A stretch of 64,000 nt of DNA from VRUE01 sp963699225 (GTDB taxonomy: Bacteria > Actinomycetota > Thermoleophilia > Solirubrobacterales > 70-9): positions 2,294,001 through 2,358,000 of the forward strand of contig OY969423.1 in assembly GCA_963699225.1 (NCBI GenBank), given 5' to 3'. The notes under the pieces were generated by a model. The model ran no database searches. It saw only the letters and a program-made list of their open reading frames with translations, and was not told the origin of the DNA. Positions 51,220 through 60,086 of the stretch are shown here, piece after piece. Numbering within the stretch: position 1 is the first letter of the stretch; every line of letters starts with the position of its first letter. A program made the translations under genes and the position numbers.

Positions 51220-52083
51220 TCATGCCGGGCTCTGGGCCGGCGCGCCCTGACGCCCCTCGACACTTCGTTGCGGGCGCCGACGGAAGCGGTCCGGCCAGAC
51301 GACGTAGAGCGCCATCGGCACCGCGTAGAGGCCGTAGGCCAGGACCTCGATGATGGTCGGAGCCGGCTGCAGGCCCAGCATCCCGGTCAGCAGCGAGCCG
51401 GAGACCGTTCCCGGCTGCACCAGCCAGGTCAGGTCCAGGGCCTGTCCCTGCAGGCCGTTGATCCAGCCTGCCTCGTGAGCGGTGTGCATCGCCGTCGCCA
51501 GCAATCCGGCGGCGACGAAGACCAGGACCAGCCCGGTGACGCGGAAGAAGCGGGTCAGGTTGATCCGCACGCCGCCGCGGTAGAGGCCGAGGCCGATCGC
51601 TACGGCCGCGAGGAGGCCCAGCACCGCGCCGGCTCCGGCGGAGGTGGTGTCGGTCGCGTCCTGAAAGGCGGCGAGCAGGAAGACCGAGGTCTCGAAGCCC
51701 TCGCGCAGGACGGCGAGGAAGGCCATGCCGACCAGCGCCATGGTCGAGCCGGCGGCGAGAGCCGAGGCCGCCTCGCCCTCGAGGGTGGCTTTGATCTCGC
51801 GCGCGTGGCGGCGCATCCAGATGATCATGTAGGAGATCGTCGAGACCGCGACCAGGCCGATCACCGTCTCCAGACCCTCCTGCTCTTGCTGCGGCAACTG
51901 CTGACCGACGACGTCGAGGGCGATGGCGACGGCGGCGCAGAGGACGATCGCGATCCCGACCCCGACCCACATCTGGCGGATCGCGTCGCTGCGGCCCTCC
52001 TTGACCAGGAAGGCGGCGATGATGCCGACGATCAGCGCGGCCTCGACGCCCTCTCGCAGAGTGATGACGAAGGTGGGGATCAT
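51220..52083 (-). CDS. efeU: EfeU, FTR1-family iron permease
   Basis: 287 residues with seven hydrophobic helices. Both REXXE iron-binding motifs are intact: LREGVEAALIVG at residues 9-20 and LREGFETSVFLL near residue 125. It is the membrane channel of the EfeUOB system. It is the first gene of the operon and is preceded by a pair of iron boxes at 52109-52140. Confidence 0.94.
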   Translation of the reverse strand: MIPTFVITLREGVEAALIVGIIAAFLVKEGRSDAIRQMWVGVGIAIVLCAAVAIALDVVGQQLPQQEQEGLETVIGLVAVSTISYMIIWMRRHAREIKATLEGEAASALAAGSTMALVGMAFLAVLREGFETSVFLLAAFQDATDTTSAGAGAVLGLLAAVAIGLGLYRGGVRINLTRFFRVTGLVLVFVAAGLLATAMHTAHEAGWINGLQGQALDLTWLVQPGTVSGSLLTGMLGLQPAPTIIEVLAYGLYAVPMALYVVWPDRFRRRPQRSVEGRQGAPAQSPA

Positions 52084-52108
52084 GTGGTTAGGCGGTCAGG
52101 GCCGCCGG

Positions 52109-52140
52109 TTAGGCGTCCCTAATTAGGGGTCCCAAACCTA
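52109..52140 (-). promoter_or_regulatory. Tandem DtxR/IdeR-like boxes upstream of efeU
   Basis: TTAGGCGTCCCTAA (52109-52122) is followed immediately by TTAGGGGTCCCAAACCTA (52123-52140). The two are imperfect copies of the box near efeO and sit 26-57 bases before the efeU start, so the operon is probably repressed when iron is plentiful. Confidence 0.72.
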
Positions 52141-52173
52141 GCACGGCACTCGGGATTGCGTCCTGGTCGGGTG

Positions 52174-53580
52174 CTAACTAGGCAGCCAGGGCTCGTGCCA
52201 CTGGGTGATGCCGCGGGTCAGCTTCTCCGCCTCGGGCGGTCCCCAGGTGCCGGGCTCGTACTGATGCACTGGCCCCGGTTCGTCGAGCAGCGGCTGCACG
52301 ATCCGCCAGGTCTCCTCGACCGTGTCCTGGCGGGTGAAGAGCTGGTGATTGCCGGCGATCGCGTCGCCGAGCAGCCGCTCGTAGGGCTCGGGCTCCTCGC
52401 CGGGCACCTTTTCGAAAAGGACTTCCATGTCGGCCGGCTCGAAGGCCTCCTCTCCTGCTTTCTTGGCGAAGAGGCGCATGCGGGCGCCGGGCGTGGGCTC
52501 GATCCGCACCGTCATCTGGTTCGGTTCGGGCCGCTTGCCGGCGCCGACGCCGAGCGGCGGCGGGCGCTTGAAGACGACGGTTACCTCACTCGACTTCGCC
52601 GGCATGCACTTGCCGGCGCGGATGAAGAAGGGCACGCCGCTCCAGCGCCAGTTGTCGACTGCCAGCTCGATCGCGGCGAAGGTCTCAGTGGTGGAATCGG
52701 GGGCGACGTCCTTGACGTCAAGGAAGCCCTTGTACTGACCGCGCACGTAGCGCTTGGGGTCGGCGGTCCGTGTCGCCTTGAAGAATTCGAGCTTCTTGTC
52801 GCGGACCGAGTCGTGGTGGTTGCCGGTCGGCGGGCCCATGCCGACCAGGGCCAGCACCTGCAGGGCGTGGTTCTGAATTACGTCGCGCATCGCCCCGACC
52901 GCGTCGTAGAAGCGACCGCGATCGTCGACGCCGAAGTTCTCGGCGATCGTCATCTGCACGTGGGAGACGTGCTGGCGGTTCCAGATCGGCTCCAGGGTGG
53001 CGTTGGCGAAGCGCAGATAGGTGATGTCCATCACCGGCTCCTTGCCGAGGTAATGGTCGATGCGCAGGATCTGTTTCTCGTCGAGCACTTCGCAGAGGTC
53101 GGCGTTGAGCGCCCGGGCCGATTCGAGATCGTGGCCGAAGGGCTTCTCGATCACGACGTGGGCGTTCTCGGTGAGGCCGGCGTCGCCGAGGCCGTGGACG
53201 ACGGTGGCGAAGAGCGAGGGGGGGATCTCGAGGTAGAAGACGGGGCTCTTAGCCTCGCCGATCGCCGCCGCGACCCGTTTGAAGGTGGCGCCGTCGGCGT
53301 AGTCCCCCTGCACGTAGGAGAGGCGCTTGGCGAGGCGGGCGAAGACGTCCTCGTCGGGGCTGTCGACGGTGGCGGCGATCGATTCGCGGGCGTGCTCGCG
53401 CAGCTTCTCGTCGTCCCACTCGTCGATCGCGACGCCGATGATCGGGCAGTCGAGCTTGCCGCGCGCCTCGAGCCGGTAGAGCGCCCGGAAGGTCATCTTC
53501 TTCGCCAGGTCGCCACTGATCCCGAAGATCGTCAGCACGTCGGCGTTGGCATCGGCGTGTTTGGCGTCGGCCCTGGCCAT
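52174..53580 (-). CDS. zwf: Glucose-6-phosphate 1-dehydrogenase
   Basis: 468 residues. FGISGDLAKK at 19-28 is the NADP-binding loop and RIDHYLGKEPV near residue 172 is the active-site signature with the catalytic His and Lys. It oxidises glucose-6-phosphate to 6-phosphogluconolactone, the first step of the oxidative pentose phosphate pathway. Divergent from gnd with a 70-base shared promoter region, so the two are probably expressed together. Confidence 0.96.
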   Translation of the reverse strand: MARADAKHADANADVLTIFGISGDLAKKMTFRALYRLEARGKLDCPIIGVAIDEWDDEKLREHARESIAATVDSPDEDVFARLAKRLSYVQGDYADGATFKRVAAAIGEAKSPVFYLEIPPSLFATVVHGLGDAGLTENAHVVIEKPFGHDLESARALNADLCEVLDEKQILRIDHYLGKEPVMDITYLRFANATLEPIWNRQHVSHVQMTIAENFGVDDRGRFYDAVGAMRDVIQNHALQVLALVGMGPPTGNHHDSVRDKKLEFFKATRTADPKRYVRGQYKGFLDVKDVAPDSTTETFAAIELAVDNWRWSGVPFFIRAGKCMPAKSSEVTVVFKRPPPLGVGAGKRPEPNQMTVRIEPTPGARMRLFAKKAGEEAFEPADMEVLFEKVPGEEPEPYERLLGDAIAGNHQLFTRQDTVEETWRIVQPLLDEPGPVHQYEPGTWGPPEAEKLTRGITQWHEPWLPS

Positions 53581-53650
53581 TCGTCCGCCAGGCTACCCGT
53601 TGCCCACCCGGTCGCACACACGGGCCACCGGCTCGCATAGGGTTACGGCC

Positions 53651-54667
53651 ATGGAGCTGGGAATGGTCGGACTTGGCCGCATGGGCGCCAACATGGCGCG
53701 ACGGCTGATGCGCGACGGACACCGCCTCGTCGTCTTCGACGTCAACCCCGACGCGGTCTCGGAGCTGGCGGGGGAGGGCGCCGAGGGCGCCTCCTCGCTC
53801 GAGGACCTGGCCGCGAAGCTGAGCGCGCCACGCTCGGTCTGGGTGATGGTGCCGGCGGGCGAGATCACCGAGAAGACCGTCGAGGAGGTCGCCGCCGTGC
53901 TCGACTCCGGCGACGCGATCATCGACGGCGGCAACTCTTACTACCGTGATGACATTCGCCGCGCTGACAAAGTGCGCGAGCAGGGGATCGATTACGTCGA
54001 TTGCGGGACCAGCGGTGGCGTCTTCGGTCTCGACCGCGGCTTCTGCCTGATGATCGGTGGGCCCGATGGGGCCGTGCAGCGACTCGACTCGGTCTTCGCC
54101 TCGCTGGCGCCCGGCGTCGAGTCGGCCGAGCGCACGCCGGGGCGCAGCGGTGAGCCCAACGCCGCCGAGAATGGCTACCTGCACTGTGGCCCCAACGGCG
54201 CCGGCCACTTCGTGAAGATGGTCCACAACGGCATCGAGTACGGCGTCATGGCCGCCTACGCCGAGGGCCTCAACATCCTCAAGAACGCCAACGCCGGCAA
54301 GGTCCAGCGCGAGGCCGACGCGGAGACGGCGCCGCTGGAGCAGCCCGAGTACTACCAGTACGACCTCGACCTGCCCGAGGTGACCGAGGTCTGGCGCCGT
54401 GGCAGCGTGATCGGCTCCTGGCTACTCGACCTGACCGCCGCCTCGATGCAGGAATCGGCCGACCTCTCCGAGTTCGAGGGCCGCGTCTCCGACTCCGGCG
54501 AGGGTCGCTGGACCTCGATCGCCGCGATCGACGAGGGCGTGCCGGCGCCGGTCCTGACCACCGCTCTCTACGAGCGCTTCGCCTCGCGTGGGCTGGACGA
54601 CTTCGCCGACAAGGTGCTCTCGGCGATGCGCAAGCAGTTCGGCGGCCACGACGAGAAGTCTTCCTAG
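53651..54667 (+). CDS. gnd: 6-phosphogluconate dehydrogenase, short (Gnd/YqeC-type) form
   Basis: 338 residues from ATG 53651, shorter than the 470-residue enterobacterial form and typical of the NAD-preferring short type. MVGLGRMGANMARRL is the nucleotide fold, DCGTSGGVFGLDRGFCLMIGG the substrate loop, and GAGHFVKMVHNGIEYGVM the active-site helix with Lys and Asn. It produces ribulose-5-phosphate. pgl follows by nine bases. Confidence 0.95.
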   Translation: MELGMVGLGRMGANMARRLMRDGHRLVVFDVNPDAVSELAGEGAEGASSLEDLAAKLSAPRSVWVMVPAGEITEKTVEEVAAVLDSGDAIIDGGNSYYRDDIRRADKVREQGIDYVDCGTSGGVFGLDRGFCLMIGGPDGAVQRLDSVFASLAPGVESAERTPGRSGEPNAAENGYLHCGPNGAGHFVKMVHNGIEYGVMAAYAEGLNILKNANAGKVQREADAETAPLEQPEYYQYDLDLPEVTEVWRRGSVIGSWLLDLTAASMQESADLSEFEGRVSDSGEGRWTSIAAIDEGVPAPVLTTALYERFASRGLDDFADKVLSAMRKQFGGHDEKSS

Positions 54668-54676
54668 GCAGGGCAC

Positions 54677-55348
54677 GTGCCAATCGATCTCGAGGTCTGC
54701 GCCGACGAAAAGGCGGCGGCGCGCCGTGCCGCCGAGGTAATCGCCGCGATCGGTGCCGCCGCGGTAGCCGAGCGCAACACCTTCTCGCTGGCGATGAGCG
54801 GTGGCCGCAGCCCCTGGGCAATGCTGGCGATCCTCGGCGAAGAAGAGCAGATGCCGTGGGACGAGGCCGAGCTGTTCCAGGTTGACGAGCGGATTGCCTC
54901 GCCGGGCAGCGAGGACCGCAACCTCACCCACATGGTGCTCGGCCTCTCGATGGACCACCAGGCAATGCTGCGGCCGATGCCGGTTACCCAGCGCGACCTC
55001 GAGGGCGCCGCCCACGACTACGAAAACACGCTTCCCGATCCGCTCGACTGCGTCCATCTCGGGCTCGGCCCCGACGGCCACACCGCTTCCCTGGTTCCCG
55101 GCGACCCTGTACTCGAGGTCACGGACCGGCGGGTTGCGCTGACCGAGACCGCCTACCAGGGCCATCGCCGCATGACTCTCACTTACCCCGCTCTCAACGA
55201 AGCCCGCCAGATCGTCTGGCTGATCACCGGTCCCGACAAGGTCGATGCCCTCGCCAAACTGATGGCCGGCGATACCTCGATTCCGGCCGGTGGGGTCGAG
55301 AACGCCGACATGACCGTGGTTGCCGACGCGGCCGCTGCGCCCTCCTGA
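54677..55348 (+). CDS. pgl: 6-phosphogluconolactonase
   Basis: 223 residues with GTG start. The glucosamine-6-phosphate isomerase/PGL fold is recognisable: TFSLAMSGGRSPWAML, DEAELFQVDERIASPGSEDRN and HLGLGPDGHTASLVPGDP, where the GxDGHTASLFPG signature is nearly complete. It hydrolyses the lactone made by Zwf. The location next to gnd and zwf makes a compact oxidative pentose phosphate set. Confidence 0.92.
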   Translation: MPIDLEVCADEKAAARRAAEVIAAIGAAAVAERNTFSLAMSGGRSPWAMLAILGEEEQMPWDEAELFQVDERIASPGSEDRNLTHMVLGLSMDHQAMLRPMPVTQRDLEGAAHDYENTLPDPLDCVHLGLGPDGHTASLVPGDPVLEVTDRRVALTETAYQGHRRMTLTYPALNEARQIVWLITGPDKVDALAKLMAGDTSIPAGGVENADMTVVADAAAAPS

Positions 55349-55369
55349 TCGCTAAGTGGAATGGCAGTT

Positions 55370-55387
55370 GTTAGCGAATCCGCTAAC
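55370..55387. promoter_or_regulatory. Operator of the XRE/nucleotidyltransferase pair
   Basis: GTTAGCG (55370-55376) and CGCTAAC (55381-55387) form a perfect inverted repeat with a four-base spacer, nine bases before the XRE start. A GCTAA half-site also lies near 55351. Binding by the XRE protein would repress its own operon. Confidence 0.6.
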
Positions 55388-55396
55388 ATTTGACTC

Positions 55397-55735
55397 ATGT
55401 CTGGAGTCGGAACCCCGCTCGCAGAGCAAATCCGGGCGCAAAGCGGTCTGAGCCAAGCTGAGCTGGCTCGCCGGGCCGGTTTGCCTCGTTCCGTTGTCAA
55501 CGCCTACGTCCAGGGCGCTCGTGAGCCGGGCGCGGAGGCGATTGCTCGGCTGGCGGCCGCCGGGGGCTTGGAGCTGAAGCTCGACCGTCGCAAGCCGCCC
55601 GTCGACGCCGAGCGGGCCGGGCGAATCCTGGTCCAGGTGCTCGAGCTGGCGGAGGCGTTGCCGTTCCGAGCGCGGCCCGAGCTGGACTATCCGCGGCTCG
55701 CGGATCGCCTCGGGGGGAAGAAGCTGGCGGCTTGA
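55397..55735 (+). CDS. XRE-family helix-turn-helix protein (putative antitoxin)
   Basis: 112 residues. LAEQIRAQSGLSQAELARRAGLPRSVVNAYVQGAREPGAEAIARLAAA is a textbook Cro/C1 helix-turn-helix. The last 45 residues are helical (LVQVLELAEAL). It overlaps the downstream gene by four bases and is the presumed antitoxin and autorepressor. Start ATG follows the palindromic operator. Confidence 0.85.
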   Translation: MSGVGTPLAEQIRAQSGLSQAELARRAGLPRSVVNAYVQGAREPGAEAIARLAAAGGLELKLDRRKPPVDAERAGRILVQVLELAEALPFRARPELDYPRLADRLGGKKLAA

Positions 55736-56292
55736 GCGAGCTGGTCGAGAAGCTCTTCGCGATTCACGACTCGCTCACCGAGGCCAGCATCGCCCACGCG
55801 TTTGGCGGCGCGATCGCCCTCGCCTATTGCACGGAGGAACCGCGGGGCACCCGTGATCTCGACGTCAACATCTTCATCGACGCCGCCAAGGCAGGGCCGA
55901 CGCTCGCCCACATGCCGTCCGGCGTGCGGGTTGGCAAGGTGGACATTGCCAAGGTCGAACGCGATGGACAGGCGAGGCTCGACTGGGATGGGACTCCGGT
56001 GGACGTCTTTCTCAACAACCTGCCCCTACATAAGGCGGTGGCGGCGGCGGTCGTCTGGGTCCCCCTCGCTGGGCGCCAGGTACCGGTCCTCGATTGCGCC
56101 TCGCTGGCGATCTTCAAGGCTTTCTTCGACCGCACCAAGGACTGGGCCGATCTCGAGGCGATTGCTCAGGCGACCCCAGAGGACATCGCCGCCGCCGCCG
56201 CGACGATCTCCGAGCTGGTCGGTCCCGATGACCCGGCGGTCAAGCGCCTCGAGAGCTTGATTCCTCTCGACGTCGGTTCCTGGCGCCGGTAG
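55732..56292 (+). CDS. Nucleotidyltransferase-fold protein (putative toxin)
   Basis: 186 residues with TTG start in the TTGA overlap. FAIHDSLTEASIAHAFGGAIALAYCTEEPRGTRDLDVNIFID shows the nucleotidyltransferase GG...TxDxD site, followed by KVDIAKVERDGQARLDWDGTPVDVFL. This resembles the MNT/AbiEii-related group paired with XRE antitoxins. Together with the XRE protein it forms a chromosomal toxin-antitoxin-like module. Confidence 0.8.
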   Translation: MSELVEKLFAIHDSLTEASIAHAFGGAIALAYCTEEPRGTRDLDVNIFIDAAKAGPTLAHMPSGVRVGKVDIAKVERDGQARLDWDGTPVDVFLNNLPLHKAVAAAVVWVPLAGRQVPVLDCASLAIFKAFFDRTKDWADLEAIAQATPEDIAAAAATISELVGPDDPAVKRLESLIPLDVGSWRR

Positions 56293-56300
56293 CCGCGACG

Positions 56301-57668
56301 CTAGGCGGTTTCCAGCGACACGGAGTGGTTGGCGACGATCATGCCGTCGGGGTCCCACTGGCGCTTGACCTCGGCGAGCCGGGCGCAGACGTCAGCGGGC
56401 AGGATCGCGTCGGCGTCGCAGGGTCGCTCGGTGAAGTTGTAGTAGGAGCCCTCGCCGGCCCAGGGCTGCATCGTCTGCTCGATCTTCTGCAGGTGCTGGG
56501 GGATCGCCTCGCCCAGCTCGGGCGTCATCGGCATGCCGACGCTGTACATGACGAAGTCGGTCTCGAGGTGGGTGAGGGCGCCGCCGTTGGGATCCGGACG
56601 GCCGAGCGCGCCACCGAGGCTGCGCAGCTCGCTGAGCAGCAGCGGCGAGCCCGAGCCGGGACCGGCCAGACCGACGAAGGCGTCGATCGCCTCGTCGGGG
56701 AGCTCGCGGATCGTCATCCCCTCGCCGAGGCCCGGCACCGGGTTCTCCGGGTCCATGTGAATGCGGCAGAGGCCCTCGACCGGCATCTGAGTCCAGGTGT
56801 CCATGATCGTCTCGCCGAGCTCGCGCAGCGGCGCAACGATCTCTTCGCCCGCCTCCTGGCTGCCGATGCAGGCGCCATCGATCGTCAGCAGCGGCCGGCC
56901 GCGGATCGGCTCGGGCACGTCGGGGATCGGCGGCGGGGTGACGAAGCGGACCACCGAGGTGACGTCGTCGGAGACGCCGGCAGCCCAGTCGCGGTAGGCG
57001 CGCACCGCCTCGGCGCCGAGCTCGGCCGGGAAGACGAGAGCGCCGGCGTAGATCTCGGCGATCGGGATCAGGCGCAACTGCAGCGCGGTGACGATCGCGT
57101 AGCTGCCACCGCCGCCGCGCAGCGCCCAGAACAGGTCTGGCTCGTTCTCGGCATCGACAGTGCGCGGCTCGCCGTCGGCGGTGACCAGCTCGATCGCCTG
57201 CACGCGGTTGCAGGCGAAGCCGTAGCGGCGACCGAGCCAGCTGAGGCCGCCGCCGAGCGTGTAGCCGGTGACGCCGACGTCCGGTGAGGAGCCCGGCATC
57301 GAGCAGAGGCCGTGCTCCTGGGCGGCGGCGCTGAGCTCGGCGACGAGGACGCCGGCCTCGACCCGGGCGGTTTGAGCGTCTGCGTCGACCTCGATGCCGC
57401 GCATGCGCTCGGTCTTGATCAGGATCGTGCCCTCGAGCGAGCCTGCGAGGCCGAAGGCGCCGTGCCCGGTCCCTTGGCCGGCGACCTCGAGGTCGTTCTC
57501 TGCAGCGAAGCGAATCGTCTTGGCGACGTCATCGGTGCTCTCGGCGAAGGCGACCGCCTCGGGGCGCTGGTCGGCGGCCAGGTTCCAGGCTTGGCGCGCC
57601 TCGTCCCAATCGGGATCGCTCGCGGTTGCGACGCGGCCGGCGATGGCCAGCCCGGTGAAATCACTCAT
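56301..57668 (-). CDS. FAD-dependent oxidoreductase, berberine-bridge/GOOX type
   Basis: 455 residues. GQGTGHGAFGLAG near residues 62-74 carries the His expected to bind FAD, and GYTLGGGLSWLGRRYGFACN is the conserved Gly-rich block. In bi-covalent members a Cys precedes this block, but here the equivalent is GSSPDVGVTG, so only single covalent attachment is likely. The C-terminal BBE motif (YYNFTERP) is complete. It follows rpiA by 14 bases on the same strand. Substrate unknown. Confidence 0.87.
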   Translation of the reverse strand: MSDFTGLAIAGRVATASDPDWDEARQAWNLAADQRPEAVAFAESTDDVAKTIRFAAENDLEVAGQGTGHGAFGLAGSLEGTILIKTERMRGIEVDADAQTARVEAGVLVAELSAAAQEHGLCSMPGSSPDVGVTGYTLGGGLSWLGRRYGFACNRVQAIELVTADGEPRTVDAENEPDLFWALRGGGGSYAIVTALQLRLIPIAEIYAGALVFPAELGAEAVRAYRDWAAGVSDDVTSVVRFVTPPPIPDVPEPIRGRPLLTIDGACIGSQEAGEEIVAPLRELGETIMDTWTQMPVEGLCRIHMDPENPVPGLGEGMTIRELPDEAIDAFVGLAGPGSGSPLLLSELRSLGGALGRPDPNGGALTHLETDFVMYSVGMPMTPELGEAIPQHLQKIEQTMQPWAGEGSYYNFTERPCDADAILPADVCARLAEVKRQWDPDGMIVANHSVSLETA

Positions 57669-57682
57669 CTGGTCTCCTCGGA

Positions 57683-58333
57683 TTAGCTCAGGGACAAGCT
57701 TTTGACGGTGCCCTCGGCCCCCACCAGCACCGCGCTCACCATATCCGGCGGAAAGAGGCCGTGGGCGGCAACGCCAGGATCTGCCTCGAGCCGGGCGGCG
57801 AGCTCCGCCGGGTCACCGATCTCACCGCTGTAGTCGGCGATCAGGCCGTCGTCGGGGCTGCGGGGGACATCGCGCAGGGCGACCGCGGAGCCAAGCCGCT
57901 CCAGGGCCGAGGCGATGCCGAAGGCGAAGAGCTCGAGCGGCACCGGCGCGCTCAGCGCCTCGACCGGCTTGCTCGAGTCGGCGATGACGATGAAGCGCTC
58001 GGCCGCGGCCGCGACGATCTTCTCGCGCAGGTGGGCGCCACCGCCGCCCTTGATCAGCCAGCCCTCGGGCGTCACCTGGTCGGTGCCGTCGATCGCGATG
58101 TCGAGCCGCTGCAGCTGGCTGAACTCCTCGACCGGGATGCCGAGCTCGCGCGCCTGTTCCTCGGTGGCGATCGAGGTGGCGACGCAGCGGATGTCGCTGA
58201 CGCCGCGGGCGGCGATCGCCGGCAGCAGGTGAGCGACGGTCGATCCGGTGCCGAGCCCGACAGTCATCCCGTCCTCGACCAGCTCCGCCGCCGCCTCGGC
58301 AGCGATGCGCTTCTCGGCGTCGGCGTCGGTCAC
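57683..58333 (-). CDS. rpiA: Ribose-5-phosphate isomerase A
   Basis: 216 residues from GTG 58333. GLGTGSTVAHLLPAI, DIAIDGTDQVTPEGWLIKGGGGAHLREKIVAAAAERFIVIADSSK contain the phosphate loop, catalytic Asp and Lys residues of RpiA. It interconverts ribulose-5-phosphate and ribose-5-phosphate and so takes the product of Gnd. A longer open frame upstream lacks homology and overlaps the divergent FHA gene. Confidence 0.95.
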   Translation of the reverse strand: MTDADAEKRIAAEAAAELVEDGMTVGLGTGSTVAHLLPAIAARGVSDIRCVATSIATEEQARELGIPVEEFSQLQRLDIAIDGTDQVTPEGWLIKGGGGAHLREKIVAAAAERFIVIADSSKPVEALSAPVPLELFAFGIASALERLGSAVALRDVPRSPDDGLIADYSGEIGDPAELAARLEADPGVAAHGLFPPDMVSAVLVGAEGTVKSLSLS

Positions 58334-58360
58334 CGGCCGGGACTCTATGCTCGCGACGAG

Positions 58361-58942
58361 ATGGACGCGCGAATCTGGCTCACGGGCGAGGGTGGCGAGC
58401 CCCGTTCGGTTGCGCTGACGGGCGAGCGAACCGTCGTCGGGCGCAACCCCGAGGCCGAGATCAAGATCGACGACGAGGCGGTCTCCTGGGATCACCTCGA
58501 GATCGAGAACCGCGGTGGCGTGTTGATGGCGACTGACCTCGACAGCCGCAACGGCACGGCGCTCAACGGCGAGCCGCTCGAGCGGCCGCGCCGCTTGCGC
58601 GACGGCGACACCCTGATCGTCGGCGGCCACCGGCTCGAAGTTTCCGACCCTATTCCGGGCCGGGCGGGGGGGACCGTGGCGGCCACCGGCCCCGGGGTCG
58701 CCCTCAACGAAGAGGAGCGCGCAACCGCGGCGGCCCTGGTTGCGCCCTACCGCAGTGAGGGCGCCTTTGCCGGGCGTCCCGCCACCCGCGCCGAGATCGC
58801 CGAGGCCCTGCACGTCAGCGAGCGCACCGCCCAGCGCCGGCTCGACGCGCTCGCCGCCAAGCTCGAGGTGCCCGGCGAGTCAGGCCGCGAGCGCCCCCGC
58901 TTGATCGCCGCCCGCGTGATCGAGCTCGGCCTTGACCGCTGA
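58361..58942 (+). CDS. FHA-domain protein with C-terminal helix-turn-helix
   Basis: 193 residues. Residues 1-90 form an FHA phosphothreonine-binding domain: TVVGRNPEAEIKIDDEAVSWDHLEIE contains the Arg, Ser and His of the binding loops, and SRNGTALNGEPL the conserved Asn-Gly. Residues 115-185 have a helix-turn-helix (TRAEIAEALHVSERTAQRRLDALAAKL). It may link Ser/Thr kinase signalling to DNA binding; a receptor kinase gene lies 3 kb downstream. Confidence 0.85.
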   Translation: MDARIWLTGEGGEPRSVALTGERTVVGRNPEAEIKIDDEAVSWDHLEIENRGGVLMATDLDSRNGTALNGEPLERPRRLRDGDTLIVGGHRLEVSDPIPGRAGGTVAATGPGVALNEEERATAAALVAPYRSEGAFAGRPATRAEIAEALHVSERTAQRRLDALAAKLEVPGESGRERPRLIAARVIELGLDR

Positions 58943-60060
58943 TGGATCGTGACTCGAAAAAGCGCGGGCCCGGGCGTGTGGTGCGGGCGATCGTCCTTGG
59001 CCTGCTGACCCTGTTCCTCTGCGCGCAGCCCGCCCGGGCGGCAGCGCCACCCGGCCCGCGACTTGCCACCGTGGAACTGATCGACACCAAGGGCTCCGAA
59101 CGAGACGAACCGACGGAATCGCCCTTTGTCGCGGTGACGACCTTCGGGCCTTCCGGCGAAGCACAGAGGCACCTGCTGAAGCAGAGGTTCGAGGAAGGTG
59201 GGTTTGCACCGATCACCTTCTACGGTCCCAGCTGGTCGGGTGACGGGAGCTCGGTCGCCATCGTCGGCATCAGCGGGAAGAGGCAGGGCATCTACCTGAT
59301 CGACGACGGCGGCAGCCCGCACCTGGTCAAGGGAACGAGGGGAGGGGCGAACCCCGTGATCGCACCGGACGGCACGACCCTGGTGTTCTCCCGCTCGCGG
59401 ACTCACCTTCCCAAGCCGACCAGGCACGGCGTCTCCGGCCGCTATTACTCGAGCACGACGACCTGGGAGATCGGCATCGACGGCGGCAGGGCAAGGCGGC
59501 TGACCAGCTGGCGGAACGGCCTCAGCTACACCCCCAGCTCCTTCTCACCAGACGGGTCCCTCCTGGCCCTGAGCAAGCGGGACCAGCACCAGGGGGCTCC
59601 TCTGATCGCCCTGATGCGCACCGACGGTGGGGGAACTTCTGGGTTGGAAGTGCCGGGCGAAGAACCGGAGTTCTCTGCCGATGGCAAGCAACTGGCTTTC
59701 GTCGGCTACCTCAACCCGGTCCGCATCGAAGCCGAAGAGAATCGCGACTACGACATCGGCGAGCTCTACACGATGAACCTCGATGGGACGCAGATCCGGC
59801 GTTTGACTCGCAACAAGGATGAGATCGAGACCTCGCCAAGCTGGGATCCCTCCGGGCAGCGCCTCGCCTACGTTGCGGTCAAGGCCGATACCAGCTTCGA
59901 CCCTGGCCTCGGCCTGCTCTTTCCGACCGGCAATGCGATCGAGCAGGTCAACGTCGACGGCAGCTGCCGCGAGGAGGTTCGCTCGAGCAGGAAAGTGGCG
60001 CTCTACGGAGTCGCCTGGCAGCCGGGTGCTGAACGCGGTGCCGGTCGCATCGAGTGCTAG
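58942..60060 (+). CDS. Secreted TolB-like beta-propeller protein
   Basis: 372 residues with ATGA overlap to the FHA gene. A signal peptide (AIVLGLLTLFLCAQPARAAA) precedes a six-blade propeller made of WD40-like/TolB blades such as FYGPSWSGDGSSVAIVG, ANPVIAPDGTTLVFSR, SSFSPDGSLLALSKR and PSWDPSGQRLAYVA. Extracellular. Ligand unknown; it resembles the protein at 60860-61939. Confidence 0.82.
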   Translation: MDRDSKKRGPGRVVRAIVLGLLTLFLCAQPARAAAPPGPRLATVELIDTKGSERDEPTESPFVAVTTFGPSGEAQRHLLKQRFEEGGFAPITFYGPSWSGDGSSVAIVGISGKRQGIYLIDDGGSPHLVKGTRGGANPVIAPDGTTLVFSRSRTHLPKPTRHGVSGRYYSSTTTWEIGIDGGRARRLTSWRNGLSYTPSSFSPDGSLLALSKRDQHQGAPLIALMRTDGGGTSGLEVPGEEPEFSADGKQLAFVGYLNPVRIEAEENRDYDIGELYTMNLDGTQIRRLTRNKDEIETSPSWDPSGQRLAYVAVKADTSFDPGLGLLFPTGNAIEQVNVDGSCREEVRSSRKVALYGVAWQPGAERGAGRIEC

Positions 60061-60086
60061 GCGCGTCCCGGCGGGATGCTGAGGCG

